From positions 1 to 64,000 of the forward strand of contig JAGBEJ010000010.1 of assembly GCA_017937025.1 (NCBI GenBank): a stretch of 64,000 nt of DNA, given 5' to 3'. Below, piece after piece: positions 8,772 to 17,800 of this stretch. Below the pieces are notes generated by a model. The model worked only from the letters and a program-made list of their open reading frames with translations, was not told the origin of the DNA and searched no databases. Position numbers and translations under genes: made by a program. This DNA comes from Paludibacteraceae bacterium. Its GTDB lineage: Bacteria; Bacteroidota; Bacteroidia; Bacteroidales; Paludibacteraceae. Within the stretch, counting starts at the first letter, position 1. Every line of letters starts with the position of its first letter.

Positions 8772-9155
8772 ATGAAAAAGCTATTATCTCTTTCAGTTTT
8801 AGCCGCACTGACCGCAATGGTCTTTGCTGGACCACAAGCCAAGTTCGCTAAGGAGTCTCACGACTTCGGTAAAATAAATGAAGGCGACGGCAAAGTGACT
8901 TACATATTCGACGTGAAAAACACTGGCGATGCGCCATTAATCATAACACAGGTAGAAACATCATGCGGATGCACCGCACGTGAATACACCAAAGAGCCTA
9001 TCGCTCCAGGCGAGAATGGCGAGGTGAAAGTAACCTACAACCCTGCAGGACGCCCAGGTCCTTTCAAGAAGACCATCACAGTGAACAGCAACGCAAGCAA
9101 AAAAGTTGTATTGAGCATAAAGGGTGAGGTTACACCTAAACCAAAGAAGAAATAA
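8772..9155 (+). CDS. DUF1573 secreted protein, single domain
   Basis: 127 residues: signal peptide (MKKLLSLSVLAALTAMVFA) followed by one DUF1573 domain, an Ig-like ASPM/SPD-2/Hydin-type beta sandwich. Diagnostic features are HDFGKINEGDG, VTYIFDVKNTGDAPLIITQVETSCGCTAREY and GRPGPFKKTITVNSNA. The CGC motif (about 61-63) is invariant in the family. The C-terminus is Lys/Pro-rich. It is followed 23 nt later by a longer homologue. Function is unknown; such proteins are abundant, exported and probably structural or interaction modules in Bacteroidetes envelopes. Confidence 0.9.
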   Translation: MKKLLSLSVLAALTAMVFAGPQAKFAKESHDFGKINEGDGKVTYIFDVKNTGDAPLIITQVETSCGCTAREYTKEPIAPGENGEVKVTYNPAGRPGPFKKTITVNSNASKKVVLSIKGEVTPKPKKK

Positions 9156-9178
9156 TAACACATTAAATAATCATAAAC

Positions 9179-10246
9179 ATGACGAACAAAATCATATCAA
9201 CTGCTATAGCAGCACTCTGTTGTTTGTCACTTTCTGCGCAGAATCCTCAAAGCGACAAGAGACCTGAGATTACATTCGACGAGAACACCTTCGACTTCGG
9301 AGTTGTAAAAGAAGAGTCAAACTCTGTATCGCATGTATTCTCATTCACAAATACAGGAAACGAGCCGCTCGTGCTAAGTTCAGTCAAGGCCTCATGCGGA
9401 TGCACAACTCCACAATGGTCGCGCGAGCCTGTAGCTCCTGGAGGCAAGGGAACAATTCTGGTAAAATACTCTACCGCAGGACGCCCTGGAGCTTTCACTA
9501 AGACTGTCACAGTAAGCAGTAATGCGCCTCGCAAGGTCATCACCATCAAAGGTACTGTGACACCTAAGGGACAGAAAATCGAGAACGTATATCCAATAGA
9601 AAAAGGTGACATCAGATTAAAAAGCGATTTGGTCAACTTCGGCGATGTCACAAGCAGCGGCAACAAGTCGGCAACATTCGCCATTGCCAACAAACTGAAC
9701 GAGCCTGTGACATTGACATTCGTAAACCTGCCTAAGCACATAAGCGCAGAGCCTAAAAAGCTGAATGCCAACGAATGGACCAACATGACTATCACTTTTG
9801 ACGCTACGAAAATCAACGACTGGGGCGATGTGAACAACGAACTGACATTCGTAACCGACAAGAACAGCCAGAAGCAGGTCATCAGATCAAAAGCGAATAT
9901 CATAGAAAAGTTCACAAACGAGCAGAGAGCCAACGCCCCTATCATCGTCGCTGAGAACGTGGCAAACATCGGAGATGTGGCTGCCGGCAAAAAGGTAAAG
10001 AAATACATCGAGATAAAGAACGAAGGAAAGTCAAGTCTTTTGATTCGCAAGGCTGTGGTGACGACAGGCAATGGCATCGAAGTGAAAGCGCCAAAGAAAA
10101 TCGACGCAGGCAAGACTGCCAAGCTGCAGGTGATAATCACTAACAACGTCGGAAAAGTCACAAACATCTCCGGCAATGTGAAACTCATCACTAACGACCC
10201 TGTCCACACAATCAAGAACATACAAGTAAACTATAACGCTAAATAG
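9179..10246 (+). CDS. DUF1573 secreted protein, three Ig-like domains
   Basis: 355 residues with signal peptide (about 1-20). Residues 30-125 are a DUF1573 domain nearly superimposable on the upstream gene (FDFGVVKEESNSVSHVF ... SSVKASCGCTTPQWSREPVAPGG ... GRPGAFTKTVTVSSNAPRKV). About 135-235 (SDLVNFGDVTSSGNKSATF) and 245-355 (ENVANIGDVAAGKKVKKYIEI) are two more beta sandwiches of the same fold without the CGC motif. The neighbouring single-domain gene is probably its tandem duplicate. A terminator follows. Role unknown. Confidence 0.88.
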   Translation: MTNKIISTAIAALCCLSLSAQNPQSDKRPEITFDENTFDFGVVKEESNSVSHVFSFTNTGNEPLVLSSVKASCGCTTPQWSREPVAPGGKGTILVKYSTAGRPGAFTKTVTVSSNAPRKVITIKGTVTPKGQKIENVYPIEKGDIRLKSDLVNFGDVTSSGNKSATFAIANKLNEPVTLTFVNLPKHISAEPKKLNANEWTNMTITFDATKINDWGDVNNELTFVTDKNSQKQVIRSKANIIEKFTNEQRANAPIIVAENVANIGDVAAGKKVKKYIEIKNEGKSSLLIRKAVVTTGNGIEVKAPKKIDAGKTAKLQVIITNNVGKVTNISGNVKLITNDPVHTIKNIQVNYNAK

Positions 10247-10270
10247 CATTACTAAATGACATACATGCAG

Positions 10271-10300
10271 ACGCGGAGAAACACTCCGCGTTTGTTGTTT
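10271..10300 (+). terminator. Intrinsic terminator after the DUF1573 pair
   Basis: 8-bp stem ACGCGGAG / CTCCGCGT (10271-10278 and 10284-10291) followed by TTGTTGTTTT. Confidence 0.7.
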
Positions 10301-10316
10301 TCAATTCATCCGAACT

Positions 10317-11084
10317 ATGATAATAGATACCCACACACATATCTTCGAAAAAGAATTTGACGAAGACAGGGACAAGGTAATACAACGGGCAAAAGACGCC
10401 GGTGTCAGCAAAATGGTGCTACCGAACATCAACACCGAATCAATAGGACGGCTGAAGGAACTCGCCATGTCCGACAAAAATGCGTTCATCCCCGCCATGG
10501 GGCTGCACCCGACAGAAATCAACGCAAACTACCGGTCGGATTTAGAAACCATAAAGACAGAACTGTTCGGAGGCGAATACAAAGCTGTGGGAGAAATCGG
10601 CATGGACCTTTATTGGGACAAGGAATTCGAACGCGAGCAGACAGAAGCCTTCGAGATGCAACTGGACTGGGCGGCTGAACTTTCGCTCCCGGTACTCATA
10701 CACAGCCGCAATTCATTCAGAGAAGCCATAAACGCAGTGAAACACAGTCGTTGCAGGAAAGGCATATTCCACTGCTTCGGCGGCACAATAGAAGAAGCAG
10801 AGGAAATACTATCGTTAGGCGACTTTCTGCTTGGGATAGGCGGAATCGTGACATTCAAGAAATCGGCTCTACCAGACGTTTTGAAAAACATAGACATCAA
10901 ACACATTGTGTTAGAGACAGATGCGCCATATCTGTCACCCACGCCACACAGAGGTAAAAGAAACGAGCCTTCATACATCACAGAAGTCGCAGCTGCACTC
11001 TCCAGAATCTACGATTTAAGCATTGAGGATGTCGCGCAGAAAACCACGGACAACGCAGTGAACTTACTAAAAATCAAACTATAA
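10317..11084 (+). CDS. tatD: TatD family metal-dependent hydrolase (DNase)
   Basis: 255 residues, the usual TatD length. It is an amidohydrolase-fold TIM barrel with 3'-5' DNA exonuclease activity in characterised members. Metal ligands are visible: DTHTH (about 4-8), GEIGMDLYWD (Glu about 92), LIHSRN (His about 128), FHCFGG (His about 153) and ETDAPYLSPTPHRGKRN (Asp about 203). Cytoplasmic. The start ATG is 17 nt past the upstream terminator. Bacteroidetes carry several TatD paralogues (TatD, YcfH, YjjV types), so the exact paralogue is not certain. Confidence 0.9.
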   Translation: MIIDTHTHIFEKEFDEDRDKVIQRAKDAGVSKMVLPNINTESIGRLKELAMSDKNAFIPAMGLHPTEINANYRSDLETIKTELFGGEYKAVGEIGMDLYWDKEFEREQTEAFEMQLDWAAELSLPVLIHSRNSFREAINAVKHSRCRKGIFHCFGGTIEEAEEILSLGDFLLGIGGIVTFKKSALPDVLKNIDIKHIVLETDAPYLSPTPHRGKRNEPSYITEVAAALSRIYDLSIEDVAQKTTDNAVNLLKIKL

Positions 11085-11391
11085 GGCATCGTGTTTCAAT
11101 AAAAGGCCGTTAAGGCAATTGCAATTTTTTCACAAAAAGATGGCATTAAATGCACCTACAAGCATTCATTATTATCTTTTTTTCGTAATTTAGTCGCGCA
11201 TTTTGCATTATAGTGCGAGCAGCAAGGAGAGATGCTCAATTGGTCATAACATACATGCTAAAAGCATGTGAATCCGAATCGGACCACACGAATTGAATCC
11301 CTCTCTCTCCGCTAGAATAGCCTATTTGCGAAAGACTAACAAACAGTAAAACAGAAATAATTATTTATTAATCTAAACACAAAAAAGTAAA
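11085..11391. other. 307-bp intergenic region holding a tRNA-like element
   Basis: Between tatD and the ExbB operon. Most of it is AT-rich. It holds the tRNA-like sequence at 11226-11311 and a short palindrome GCATT-A-AATGC near 11144-11154. No TAnnTTTG box at good spacing to the ExbB start was found, so the ExbB promoter is not assigned. Confidence 0.6.
11226..11311 (+). other. Degenerate class II tRNA-like element (tRNA-Ser-like ends)
   Basis: An 86-nt element with a perfect 7-bp acceptor stem (GGAGAGA 11226-11232 / TCTCTCC 11304-11310), a G discriminator, and an anticodon-type hairpin ACATG-(CTAAAAG)-CATGT at 11253-11269. It also has a long-variable-arm stem TCCG-AAT-CGGA (11273-11283) and a T-arm-like GAATCCC. 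The D-arm start (GCTCAATTGGT) looks tRNA-like, but the D-stem partner is lost and the T-stem cannot pair. The loop, read with normal geometry, has U33, anticodon AAA and A37. It resembles tRNA-Ser ends yet cannot be a normal tRNA-Ser. It may be a pseudo-tRNA, a diverged tRNA or an RNA mimic. Confidence 0.4.
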
Positions 11392-12198
11392 ATGAAAAAA
11401 GTAATCGCAATCATTGCCGTATTGGGTCTTTTCACCCTGGGTATGTCAAACGTTGCAGCTCAAGACTCAGCAGCAGTTGCTGAGACAGCTCAAGTCGACT
11501 CTGCCGCAGCTACTGCAGACGAAACTGCAGCTGACGCAGCTGATGTTGAAGAAGAAGGCGGAATCCACAAGGTTCTGAAGCAGAAGTTCATCGAGGGTGG
11601 TGCTGGCTTCATGGCATCAGTTGCATTCTGCTTGATCTTCGGTCTTGCACTTGCAATCGAGAGAATCATATACCTGAGCCTCGCTTCAACTGACACTAAA
11701 AAGCTTCTTGCTGACGTAGAGAAGGCTATCAACGAAGGTGGTGTAGAGAAGGCACTCGAGGTTTGCCGCAACACTCGCGGACCTGTTGCTTCTATCTTCT
11801 ATCAGGGTCTTTCACGTTACGACGAGGGAATCGATGTTGTAGAGAAGACAATCACTTCTTACGGCAGCGTACAGGCAGGACTTCTGGAGAAGAACCTTTC
11901 TTGGATCGGTCTTTTCATTGGTTTGGCTCCTATGTTGGGATTCATGGGAACAGTTATCGGTATGATCCAGGCATTCGACAAGATCCAGCAGGTAGGTGAT
12001 ATCTCTGCTACTGTAGTTGCAGGTGGTATCAAGGTCGCTCTGTTGACAACTGTAACAGGTCTTATCGTAGCCATCATCCTTCAAGTATTCTACAACTTCA
12101 TCCTTTCTAAGATCGAGGGTCTGACAAACGACATGGAGGATTCTTCTATTTCATTGCTTGACATTGTTGTTAAATACAACAAAGAGCACAAGGCTTAA
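11392..12198 (+). CDS. exbB: MotA/TolQ/ExbB proton channel family protein
   Basis: 268 residues. It forms the inner-membrane proton channel that, with ExbD/TolR-type partners, energises outer-membrane transport or envelope functions. It starts with a cleavable-looking hydrophobic segment ending AAQ (about 1-23) and an Ala/Asp/Glu-rich linker (24-57), unusual compared with E. coli ExbB. Transmembrane segments lie about 70-97, 168-193 and 210-237. The family core GLAPMLGFMGTVIGMIQAF (about 177-195) and ALLTTVTGLIVAI with the conserved Thr pair are present. It heads the operon ExbB, 4-TM protein, ExbD, ExbD. Confidence 0.92.
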   Translation: MKKVIAIIAVLGLFTLGMSNVAAQDSAAVAETAQVDSAAATADETAADAADVEEEGGIHKVLKQKFIEGGAGFMASVAFCLIFGLALAIERIIYLSLASTDTKKLLADVEKAINEGGVEKALEVCRNTRGPVASIFYQGLSRYDEGIDVVEKTITSYGSVQAGLLEKNLSWIGLFIGLAPMLGFMGTVIGMIQAFDKIQQVGDISATVVAGGIKVALLTTVTGLIVAIILQVFYNFILSKIEGLTNDMEDSSISLLDIVVKYNKEHKA

Positions 12199-12248
12199 TA
12201 CAATTCCTTGAAAATAAGCGATTAAATAGAAACTTTAAAAATAACATT

Positions 12249-12716
12249 ATGCAGAAAATATCAAAATACGCACTTTGGGGCTTAATGGCATTGTCATTCA
12301 TCTTGATGCTCTGCTTCTATCTGATGACAGGAGACGAGACAATAGATGTAGCTGGCGATGCGCTCCCAGTGCCAACACTGACAAACCCACTGCTTTACTG
12401 GGTATATATCCTTTTGGGCTGTGTTGCATTATGCACAGTAGCGTCTGTCGCTATCCAATATGCGATAAAGTTCAAGACTGACAAGCAGGCTGCAATCAAG
12501 TCTCTTCTGACTGCCGCAGCTCTTGTTGTACTGCTCGTTATCACATTCTTCATCGGTAGTTCGGAGAAGATGGATATCATAGGATACGAAGGCACAGACA
12601 ACGTTGGATTCTGGGCACAGTTCACAGACATGTGTCTGTACACAGTATATACATTAGTCGTAATCGCAGCATTGGCGATTGTTGGCTCATACATCTATAA
12701 GATAATCAAAAAGTAA
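12249..12716 (+). CDS. Four-helix membrane protein of the ExbB/ExbD operon
   Basis: 155 residues with transmembrane segments about 7-24, 47-68, 85-103 and 130-150. Its loops contain TGDETIDVAGDALPVPTLTNP and SSEKMDIIGYEGTDNVGFW. No enzymatic motif. A membrane protein inserted between exbB and exbD seems typical of Bacteroidales, so it is probably an accessory subunit of the energy-transducing complex; this is inferred from position. It starts 50 nt after exbB and ends 55 nt before exbD. Confidence 0.75.
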   Translation: MQKISKYALWGLMALSFILMLCFYLMTGDETIDVAGDALPVPTLTNPLLYWVYILLGCVALCTVASVAIQYAIKFKTDKQAAIKSLLTAAALVVLLVITFFIGSSEKMDIIGYEGTDNVGFWAQFTDMCLYTVYTLVVIAALAIVGSYIYKIIKK

Positions 12717-12771
12717 TCATTGTTAGCGCGGGATTCCTGCGCTAACAAATAATAAAAAGAGGATTAAAAAC

Positions 12772-13356
12772 ATGGCAAAAAGGAAAACACCAGGCATTAA
12801 CGCAAGTTCAATGGCCGATATCTCGTTCCTGCTGCTCATATTCTTTCTTGTGACTACTTCTATGGACGTGAACAGCGGATTGTCCAGAAAGCTTCCGCCA
12901 CCACTTCCACCAGGAGCAGAACAGCCAGATGTTGAAGTCAACAAGCGTAATGTTTTCGTTGTTCTGATCAACAGCAACAACCAAATCATGGCGCAAGGAC
13001 AAATGGTCAACATCAGGGACCTCAAGGAAAAAGCTAAAAACTTCATACAGAACCCAAATAACGACCCTACTCTGCCAGCATTGACTCCTGTCAACATTCC
13101 ATTGATAGGAAATATCAATGTAACAAAAGAGCACGTTATTTCATTGCAAAATGACCGTGGTACTGACTACCAAGCATATCTTGAGGTACAGAATGAGTTA
13201 GTTGCTGCGTACAACGAGCTGCGTGAATCGCTTGCGATTGAGAAGTTCGGAGTGCACTACACAGCTTGCACAGAAGAGCAACAGGACGCTATAAACAAAG
13301 TTTATCCTCAGAAGATTTCTGAAGCTGAACCTAAAAACTACGGAGGACAGAAATAA
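12772..13356 (+). CDS. exbD: ExbD/TolR biopolymer transport protein (first copy)
   Basis: 194 residues. An N-terminal cytoplasmic stub (KRKTPGINASSMADISFLLLIFFLVTTSMD) leads into one transmembrane helix carrying the proton-pathway Asp (MADISFLLLIFF, about residue 18). A periplasmic domain follows (RKLPPPLPPGAEQPDVEVNKRNVFVVLINSNNQI) with a longer insert than E. coli ExbD. It ends one base into the next gene: the stop and the next start share TAATG, so translation is probably coupled. Confidence 0.9.
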   Translation: MAKRKTPGINASSMADISFLLLIFFLVTTSMDVNSGLSRKLPPPLPPGAEQPDVEVNKRNVFVVLINSNNQIMAQGQMVNIRDLKEKAKNFIQNPNNDPTLPALTPVNIPLIGNINVTKEHVISLQNDRGTDYQAYLEVQNELVAAYNELRESLAIEKFGVHYTACTEEQQDAINKVYPQKISEAEPKNYGGQK

Positions 13357-13832
13357 TGGCAAGATTTAGAAAAAACGGAAGCAAGGAGCTTCCTGAAATC
13401 AGTACAGCATCACTGCCTGACATTATCTTCATGCTTCTGTTCTTCTTCATGGCGACAACATCCATGAAGGAGGTCACATACATGGTCAGCATCAGAGTCC
13501 CAGAGGCTACAGAGCTTACTAAGCTGGAGAAGAAATCTCTCGTGAAGTATGTATATGTAGGAAAACCGCTTCAGCACCTTGTTGGTCAGTTCGGAAACGA
13601 GACACGTCTCCAGTTGGACGACTCTTTCGCCGACATAAGCCAGCTTGAGGAGTACATTTCGCAAGAAAGAAGCTCCATGAAGGAGTCTGACCAAAGCCAG
13701 ATGATAGTGTCAATAAAGGCTGACAAAGAGACAAAGATGGGTATCATAACCGATATCAAGCAGTCTCTCAGACGTGCATACGCACTTAAGATAAACTACT
13801 CTGCCACTGAGCGCATGAAGGCGTCTTACTAA
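13356..13832 (+). CDS. exbD: ExbD/TolR biopolymer transport protein (second copy)
   Basis: 158 residues. The N-terminal stub and transmembrane helix read ISTASLPDIIFMLLFFFMATTSMKE, with the conserved Asp (SLPDIIF, about residue 23). The periplasmic domain includes LVKYVYVGKP and MIVSIKADKETKMGIITDIKQSLRRA, matching the ExbD dimerisation fold. Two non-identical ExbD proteins in tandem suggest a hetero-oligomer with ExbB. Followed by a strong terminator. Confidence 0.9.
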   Translation: MARFRKNGSKELPEISTASLPDIIFMLLFFFMATTSMKEVTYMVSIRVPEATELTKLEKKSLVKYVYVGKPLQHLVGQFGNETRLQLDDSFADISQLEEYISQERSSMKESDQSQMIVSIKADKETKMGIITDIKQSLRRAYALKINYSATERMKASY

Positions 13833-13850
13833 TAAAAGCAGAAATAGCAT

Positions 13851-13884
13851 AAAAAAGGATGGCGAAAACGTCATCCTTTTTTAT
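13851..13884 (+). terminator. Intrinsic terminator of the ExbB/ExbD operon
   Basis: 11-bp perfect stem, AAAAAAGGATG at 13851-13861 with CATCCTTTTTT at 13872-13882, closing a 10-nt loop and ending in a T-run. Confidence 0.85.
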
Positions 13885-13905
13885 ATACCACACATAAGCA
13901 GGAAT

Positions 13906-13937
13906 AAAAAAAAAGAACAGATTGAAGAATCTGTTCT
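13906..13937 (-). terminator. Intrinsic terminator of the 57-residue membrane protein gene
   Basis: 10-bp stem AGAACAGATT (13914-13923) with AATCTGTTCT (13928-13937), loop GAAG. On the minus strand it is followed by nine Ts. Confidence 0.85.
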
Positions 13938-13963
13938 CTTAATGATTTCTGTAAAGACTTTGA

Positions 13964-14137
13964 TTAACTTCTTTTAGTCAGCAGCACATAAAGAACCACT
14001 CCCAAAACTAAAAGCGCACCGCCGCAGAGCAAAACAACATTTTCCTGTGGCAATACTGCAAAATGATAAAGAGACAATACTAAAACTCCAATTATCACTA
14101 CTATTGGCCCCAAAGCCTTCATTAATTGATTATCCAT
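13964..14137 (-). CDS. Small two-helix membrane protein (57 aa)
   Basis: A short gene read by hand from ATG 14137 to TAA at 13964. The protein starts MDNQLMKALGPIVVIIGVLV and has two hydrophobic segments (about 8-29 and 34-54) joined by PQENVV, with a basic C-terminus (LLTKRS). It has its own -7 box and a strong terminator, so it is almost certainly expressed. Similar two-helix proteins of this size occur in Bacteroidales without assigned function; I do not recognise a family. Confidence 0.75.
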   Translation of the reverse strand: MDNQLMKALGPIVVIIGVLVLSLYHFAVLPQENVVLLCGGALLVLGVVLYVLLTKRS

Positions 14138-14170
14138 TACTATGCGTGTTTTGATATTCTATTTATGTTA

Positions 14171-14178
14171 CAAATGTA
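14171..14178 (-). promoter_or_regulatory. -7 promoter box for the 57-residue membrane protein
   Basis: Minus-strand TACATTTG, about 34 nt before the ATG at 14137; it sits inside a short dyad (TTAC-AAAT-GTAA). Confidence 0.5.
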
Positions 14179-14234
14179 AAGAAAAAGAGATTAAAATACG
14201 ATTGTAAGCACAAAAAAATAGATTTTGACATCAA

Positions 14235-14771
14235 ATGACAATGCATCCACTTAATATTTTCAAGCACTGCCCCGTATGCGGAAGTGAAAATTTCATAGAA
14301 AATGACAGCAGATCGAAGAAATGCAAGGACTGCTCATTTGTGTATTATCAGAACACCGCGGCGTCTGTCGCTGCCATAATAAGAAGAGGAAAAGACGAAA
14401 TACTCGTAACCCGAAGAGCCATAAATCCGCAAAAAGGAAAACTGGACTTGCCGGGCGGATTCGTTGAATTCGATGAAACCGCAGAGGAGGCATTGGCAAG
14501 GGAGATAAAGGAAGAATTGAACATAGAGATAAAGAACATAAAGTACGAGTTCACGATACCTAACAATTATAGTTTCAGCGACATGAACATCAGAACACTC
14601 GATATGTTTTTCAGTTGCGAGCAAGACGGAGAAAGCAGGATAAAGGCGCAGGATGATGTAAAAGATGCGAAGTATATGAAGATAAACGAATTAAAGGAAG
14701 ACGACTTTGGACTTGATTCTATGAAAATTGCCATTAGAATTATCAAAAATGGTGCAGAAATGCAGAAATAA
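14235..14771 (+). CDS. Nudix hydrolase with N-terminal zinc ribbon
   Basis: 178 residues (a second ATG two codons downstream is possible). The N-terminus is a zinc ribbon (CPVCG about 12-16 and CKDC about 30-33), a combination found in NudC-like and other Nudix enzymes. The Nudix box is GGFVEFDETAEEALAREIKE followed by EL (about 74-95), with the REIKEEL metal-binding helix intact. Before it, ILVTRRAINPQKGKLDLPGG is typical. It lacks the NudC SQPWPFPS motif, so the substrate, probably a nucleoside diphosphate derivative, is undetermined. The next gene, encoding the TPR protein, starts 62 bp downstream with its own -7 box. Confidence 0.88.
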   Translation: MTMHPLNIFKHCPVCGSENFIENDSRSKKCKDCSFVYYQNTAASVAAIIRRGKDEILVTRRAINPQKGKLDLPGGFVEFDETAEEALAREIKEELNIEIKNIKYEFTIPNNYSFSDMNIRTLDMFFSCEQDGESRIKAQDDVKDAKYMKINELKEDDFGLDSMKIAIRIIKNGAEMQK

Positions 14772-14776
14772 AGAGT

Positions 14777-14820
14777 TATTTTTGCATTTTAATGCACTAA
14801 TAGAAGCATGCTGCATGCTT
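14777..14820 (+). promoter_or_regulatory. Promoter box and two dyads before the TPR gene
   Basis: TATTTTTG at 14777-14784 matches TAnnTTTG. Its last G begins a dyad GCATT-TT-AATGC (14784-14795). A second perfect dyad AAGCATG-CTG-CATGCTT follows at 14804-14820, 13 nt before the ATG at 14834. The leader would be about 40 nt long and almost wholly hairpin. Confidence 0.5.
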
Positions 14821-14833
14821 GCAATATAAAGAA

Positions 14834-17800
14834 ATGAAATATCTAATAACTCTACTGACCTTTGCGATAGGCGTTTATGCCGTAGCTCAAGAAACATATA
14901 CATACGCTAACCCTGACCGTGACTTCTACGACGGACGCGAGCTATACATACAGCAGAAATATCCTATTTCGGCGCAATACATAGAAAAGTTCCTCAACAA
15001 GAGAGAGAAACACGCCGACGTTGACCTCGTTCAAGAGGCGAAATACTACCAGGCCTGCAACGCTTACAAAATGAGGCAGGAGCACGCGGCTACACTTCTT
15101 AGCAACTATGTAAAGGAATATCCTTATACTCCATATCTGGATCAATGCCACTTCATGATGGGAAACATTGCTTTCGAGAACAAGCAATATAATCTGGCAA
15201 TGGAGGAATACAGCAATGTGAAGATAAGAAGGCTGCAGAAAGACGAGAAAGACCTGCTGAGATTCAACCAAGGATACTGCTACATGCAGAAAGACGAGTA
15301 CGCACAAGCGAAAGGCGAATTCCACAACATAAAGAACGGAACGTCTAAATACAAGAACTCCGCCTGCTACTTCTACTCATACTGCGACTACGCCTTGGGC
15401 AACTATGACGAGGCGCTGAAAGGATTCCAGGCAATAGAGGGACAGGACGAATACAAGGATTTCGTACCATACTACATCGCGCAGATATATTACAAGAACA
15501 AGGATTACGACAAGCTGATGCCTTACTGCGAAAAGATTCTCGCGAGAAAGTCTAACAACGCAAACGACGCTGAGGTTTACAGAATTCTGGGCGAGTGCGC
15601 ATATCAGAAGGAGGACTACAAGAAGACAATCTCGGCTATGACCGAATATGAGAAGCGCAGCAAGAAGGTTGTCAGAAACGACATGTATATCCTTGGCATG
15701 TCGTATTACAAGACAGAGGATTACAACAACGCGATAAAAAGGCTGAAGAAAGTAACAACAGAGAAGGACACTCTGAGCCAGAACGCTTATCTGCACTTGG
15801 GAAACTGCTATTCGAGAATTGACCAGAAAAACAACGCAAGAATGGCATACCAGACGGCTGCAAAGATGGACTTCGACAAGAACATAAAGGAAGAAGCTGC
15901 ATACAACTATGCATTGTCAACATACGAGACAACAACGCCATTTGGTGAATCTATAAAGGCGTTTGAAGGTTTCCTTTCGGAATTCAAGAACTCAAAATAC
16001 AGAGACGACATATACGAAAGAATGGTGTATGTGTACATGTCCAGCAACAACTACGCAGCGGCTAACGAGTCTCTGAGCAAGCTTTCGGTGCTGTCGCCAG
16101 AAATGACAAACACAAAGGCATACCTCCTTTTCCAAATGGGTACTGAAGAATTCGTGAAAGAGGATTATGTAGAAGCAATCGACTACTTCAATCAGTCACA
16201 ACTCACGGGAACTTCAAATTTCGATGTGGCTCAAGTGCTGTACTGGAGAGGCGAGTCGCAATACCGTCTGAAGAAATACACAAGCGCGAGAAAGGACTTC
16301 ATGGACTTCTTCAAGAAAAAAGGCGCAAAAGACTATGCCAACTACAACATGGCCAACTACAACATTGGCTACACATTCTTCGAGGAGAAAAATTACAAGG
16401 AGGCCGCAACATATTTTCTGAAGTACACCGAAAACGAGCAGGATAAGAGCGTATCCACATACACCGATGCATTCGACCGACTCGGCGACTGCTACTACTC
16501 CACAAGAGACCTCGTGAACGCCGAGAGATACTATACCAAGAGCATGGAGAACGGCGGCAACAAGGCTGACTATGCGACATTCCAAAGAGCGTATGTGCAG
16601 GGTCTGCGAAAGAACTACAGCAGCAAAATCAAGGGACTTGAAGGATTGATAAACCACTACCCTTCATCTGAATATGTCGATGACTCATACTACGAGATGG
16701 GTAGAGCCTATGTGCTGAGCGACAAACCAAGCAAAGCGATTGACACATACAAGACACTGATAGGCAAATATCCGGAATCGCCGCTCGCAAAGAGAGCTTC
16801 GCTGGAAATAGGAATGATCTACTATAACCAGGGCAACAACGATGAAGCAATTGATGCCTACAAGCAAGTCGTGGCACGCTACCCTAACAGCGTGGAGACA
16901 AAGACAGCGCTCGAAAGCATGGAGCAGATTTATGTCGAGCGTAATGATGTTGGCGCATACTTCGACTACACAAGATCAATCGGTTCGCAAGTCGTTGTAA
17001 CAAACGCCTCAAGAGAAGACTCGCTCACATATCTTGCGGCAGAGCGACTCTACATGAAGGGCGATACGACAAACGCCATCAAAGCGCTTGAGGATTACAG
17101 CAGAAAGTTCTGCAACGACTCAAAAAGTCAGAACTGCATAAACTCAAAATTCTACTTGGCCGACTGCTACTTCTCTAACGGCAGAGACGATGACGCGTAC
17201 AGAATATACGACGAACTGTCGAACATGTACGGAAACCAGCACATGGAGACTGTGTTGGCAAGAAAGGCGCAGATTGCATACGACAAACAGGACTACGAGT
17301 CCTCTCTGGAGGCATTCAAGCGACTGGAGAAAGAAGCCCAGGAGCCTGAAAACATCACAGCGGCTAAGCTGGGAGTGCTCAGATGCAGCTATCTGATAAG
17401 CGACGCGCAGACAACGATAGACATCGCCAACAAGATTATAAACGACAAGAAGACTTCGACAGAAACTGCCAACGAGGCAAGACTTTATATTTCAAAGGCA
17501 TACCTGCAGACCGACGAATACGACAAGGCGCTGCCTCACCTGCAGATACTCGCCAAGAACACAAAGACAGAAGCCGGAGCTGAGTCGAAATACGAGCTTG
17601 CCAACACATACTTCATAAAAGGCAACGACAAGAAAGCCGAAGACGAAGTCACAGACTTCATATCTCAAGGCACGCCTCACCAGTACTGGCTGGCAAGAGC
17701 ATTCATACTGCTGTCGGACATCTACATAAAGAGGGGCGACGACTTCCAGGCAAAGCAGTATCTGCTCAGTCTGCAAAGCAATTACAAGAAAGAAGACTCT

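Noticed and set aside
9247-10221. 324-codon antisense ORF inside the second DUF1573 gene
   Set aside because: It is fully covered by a real gene with clear family motifs. Long antisense frames are a by-product of codon bias.
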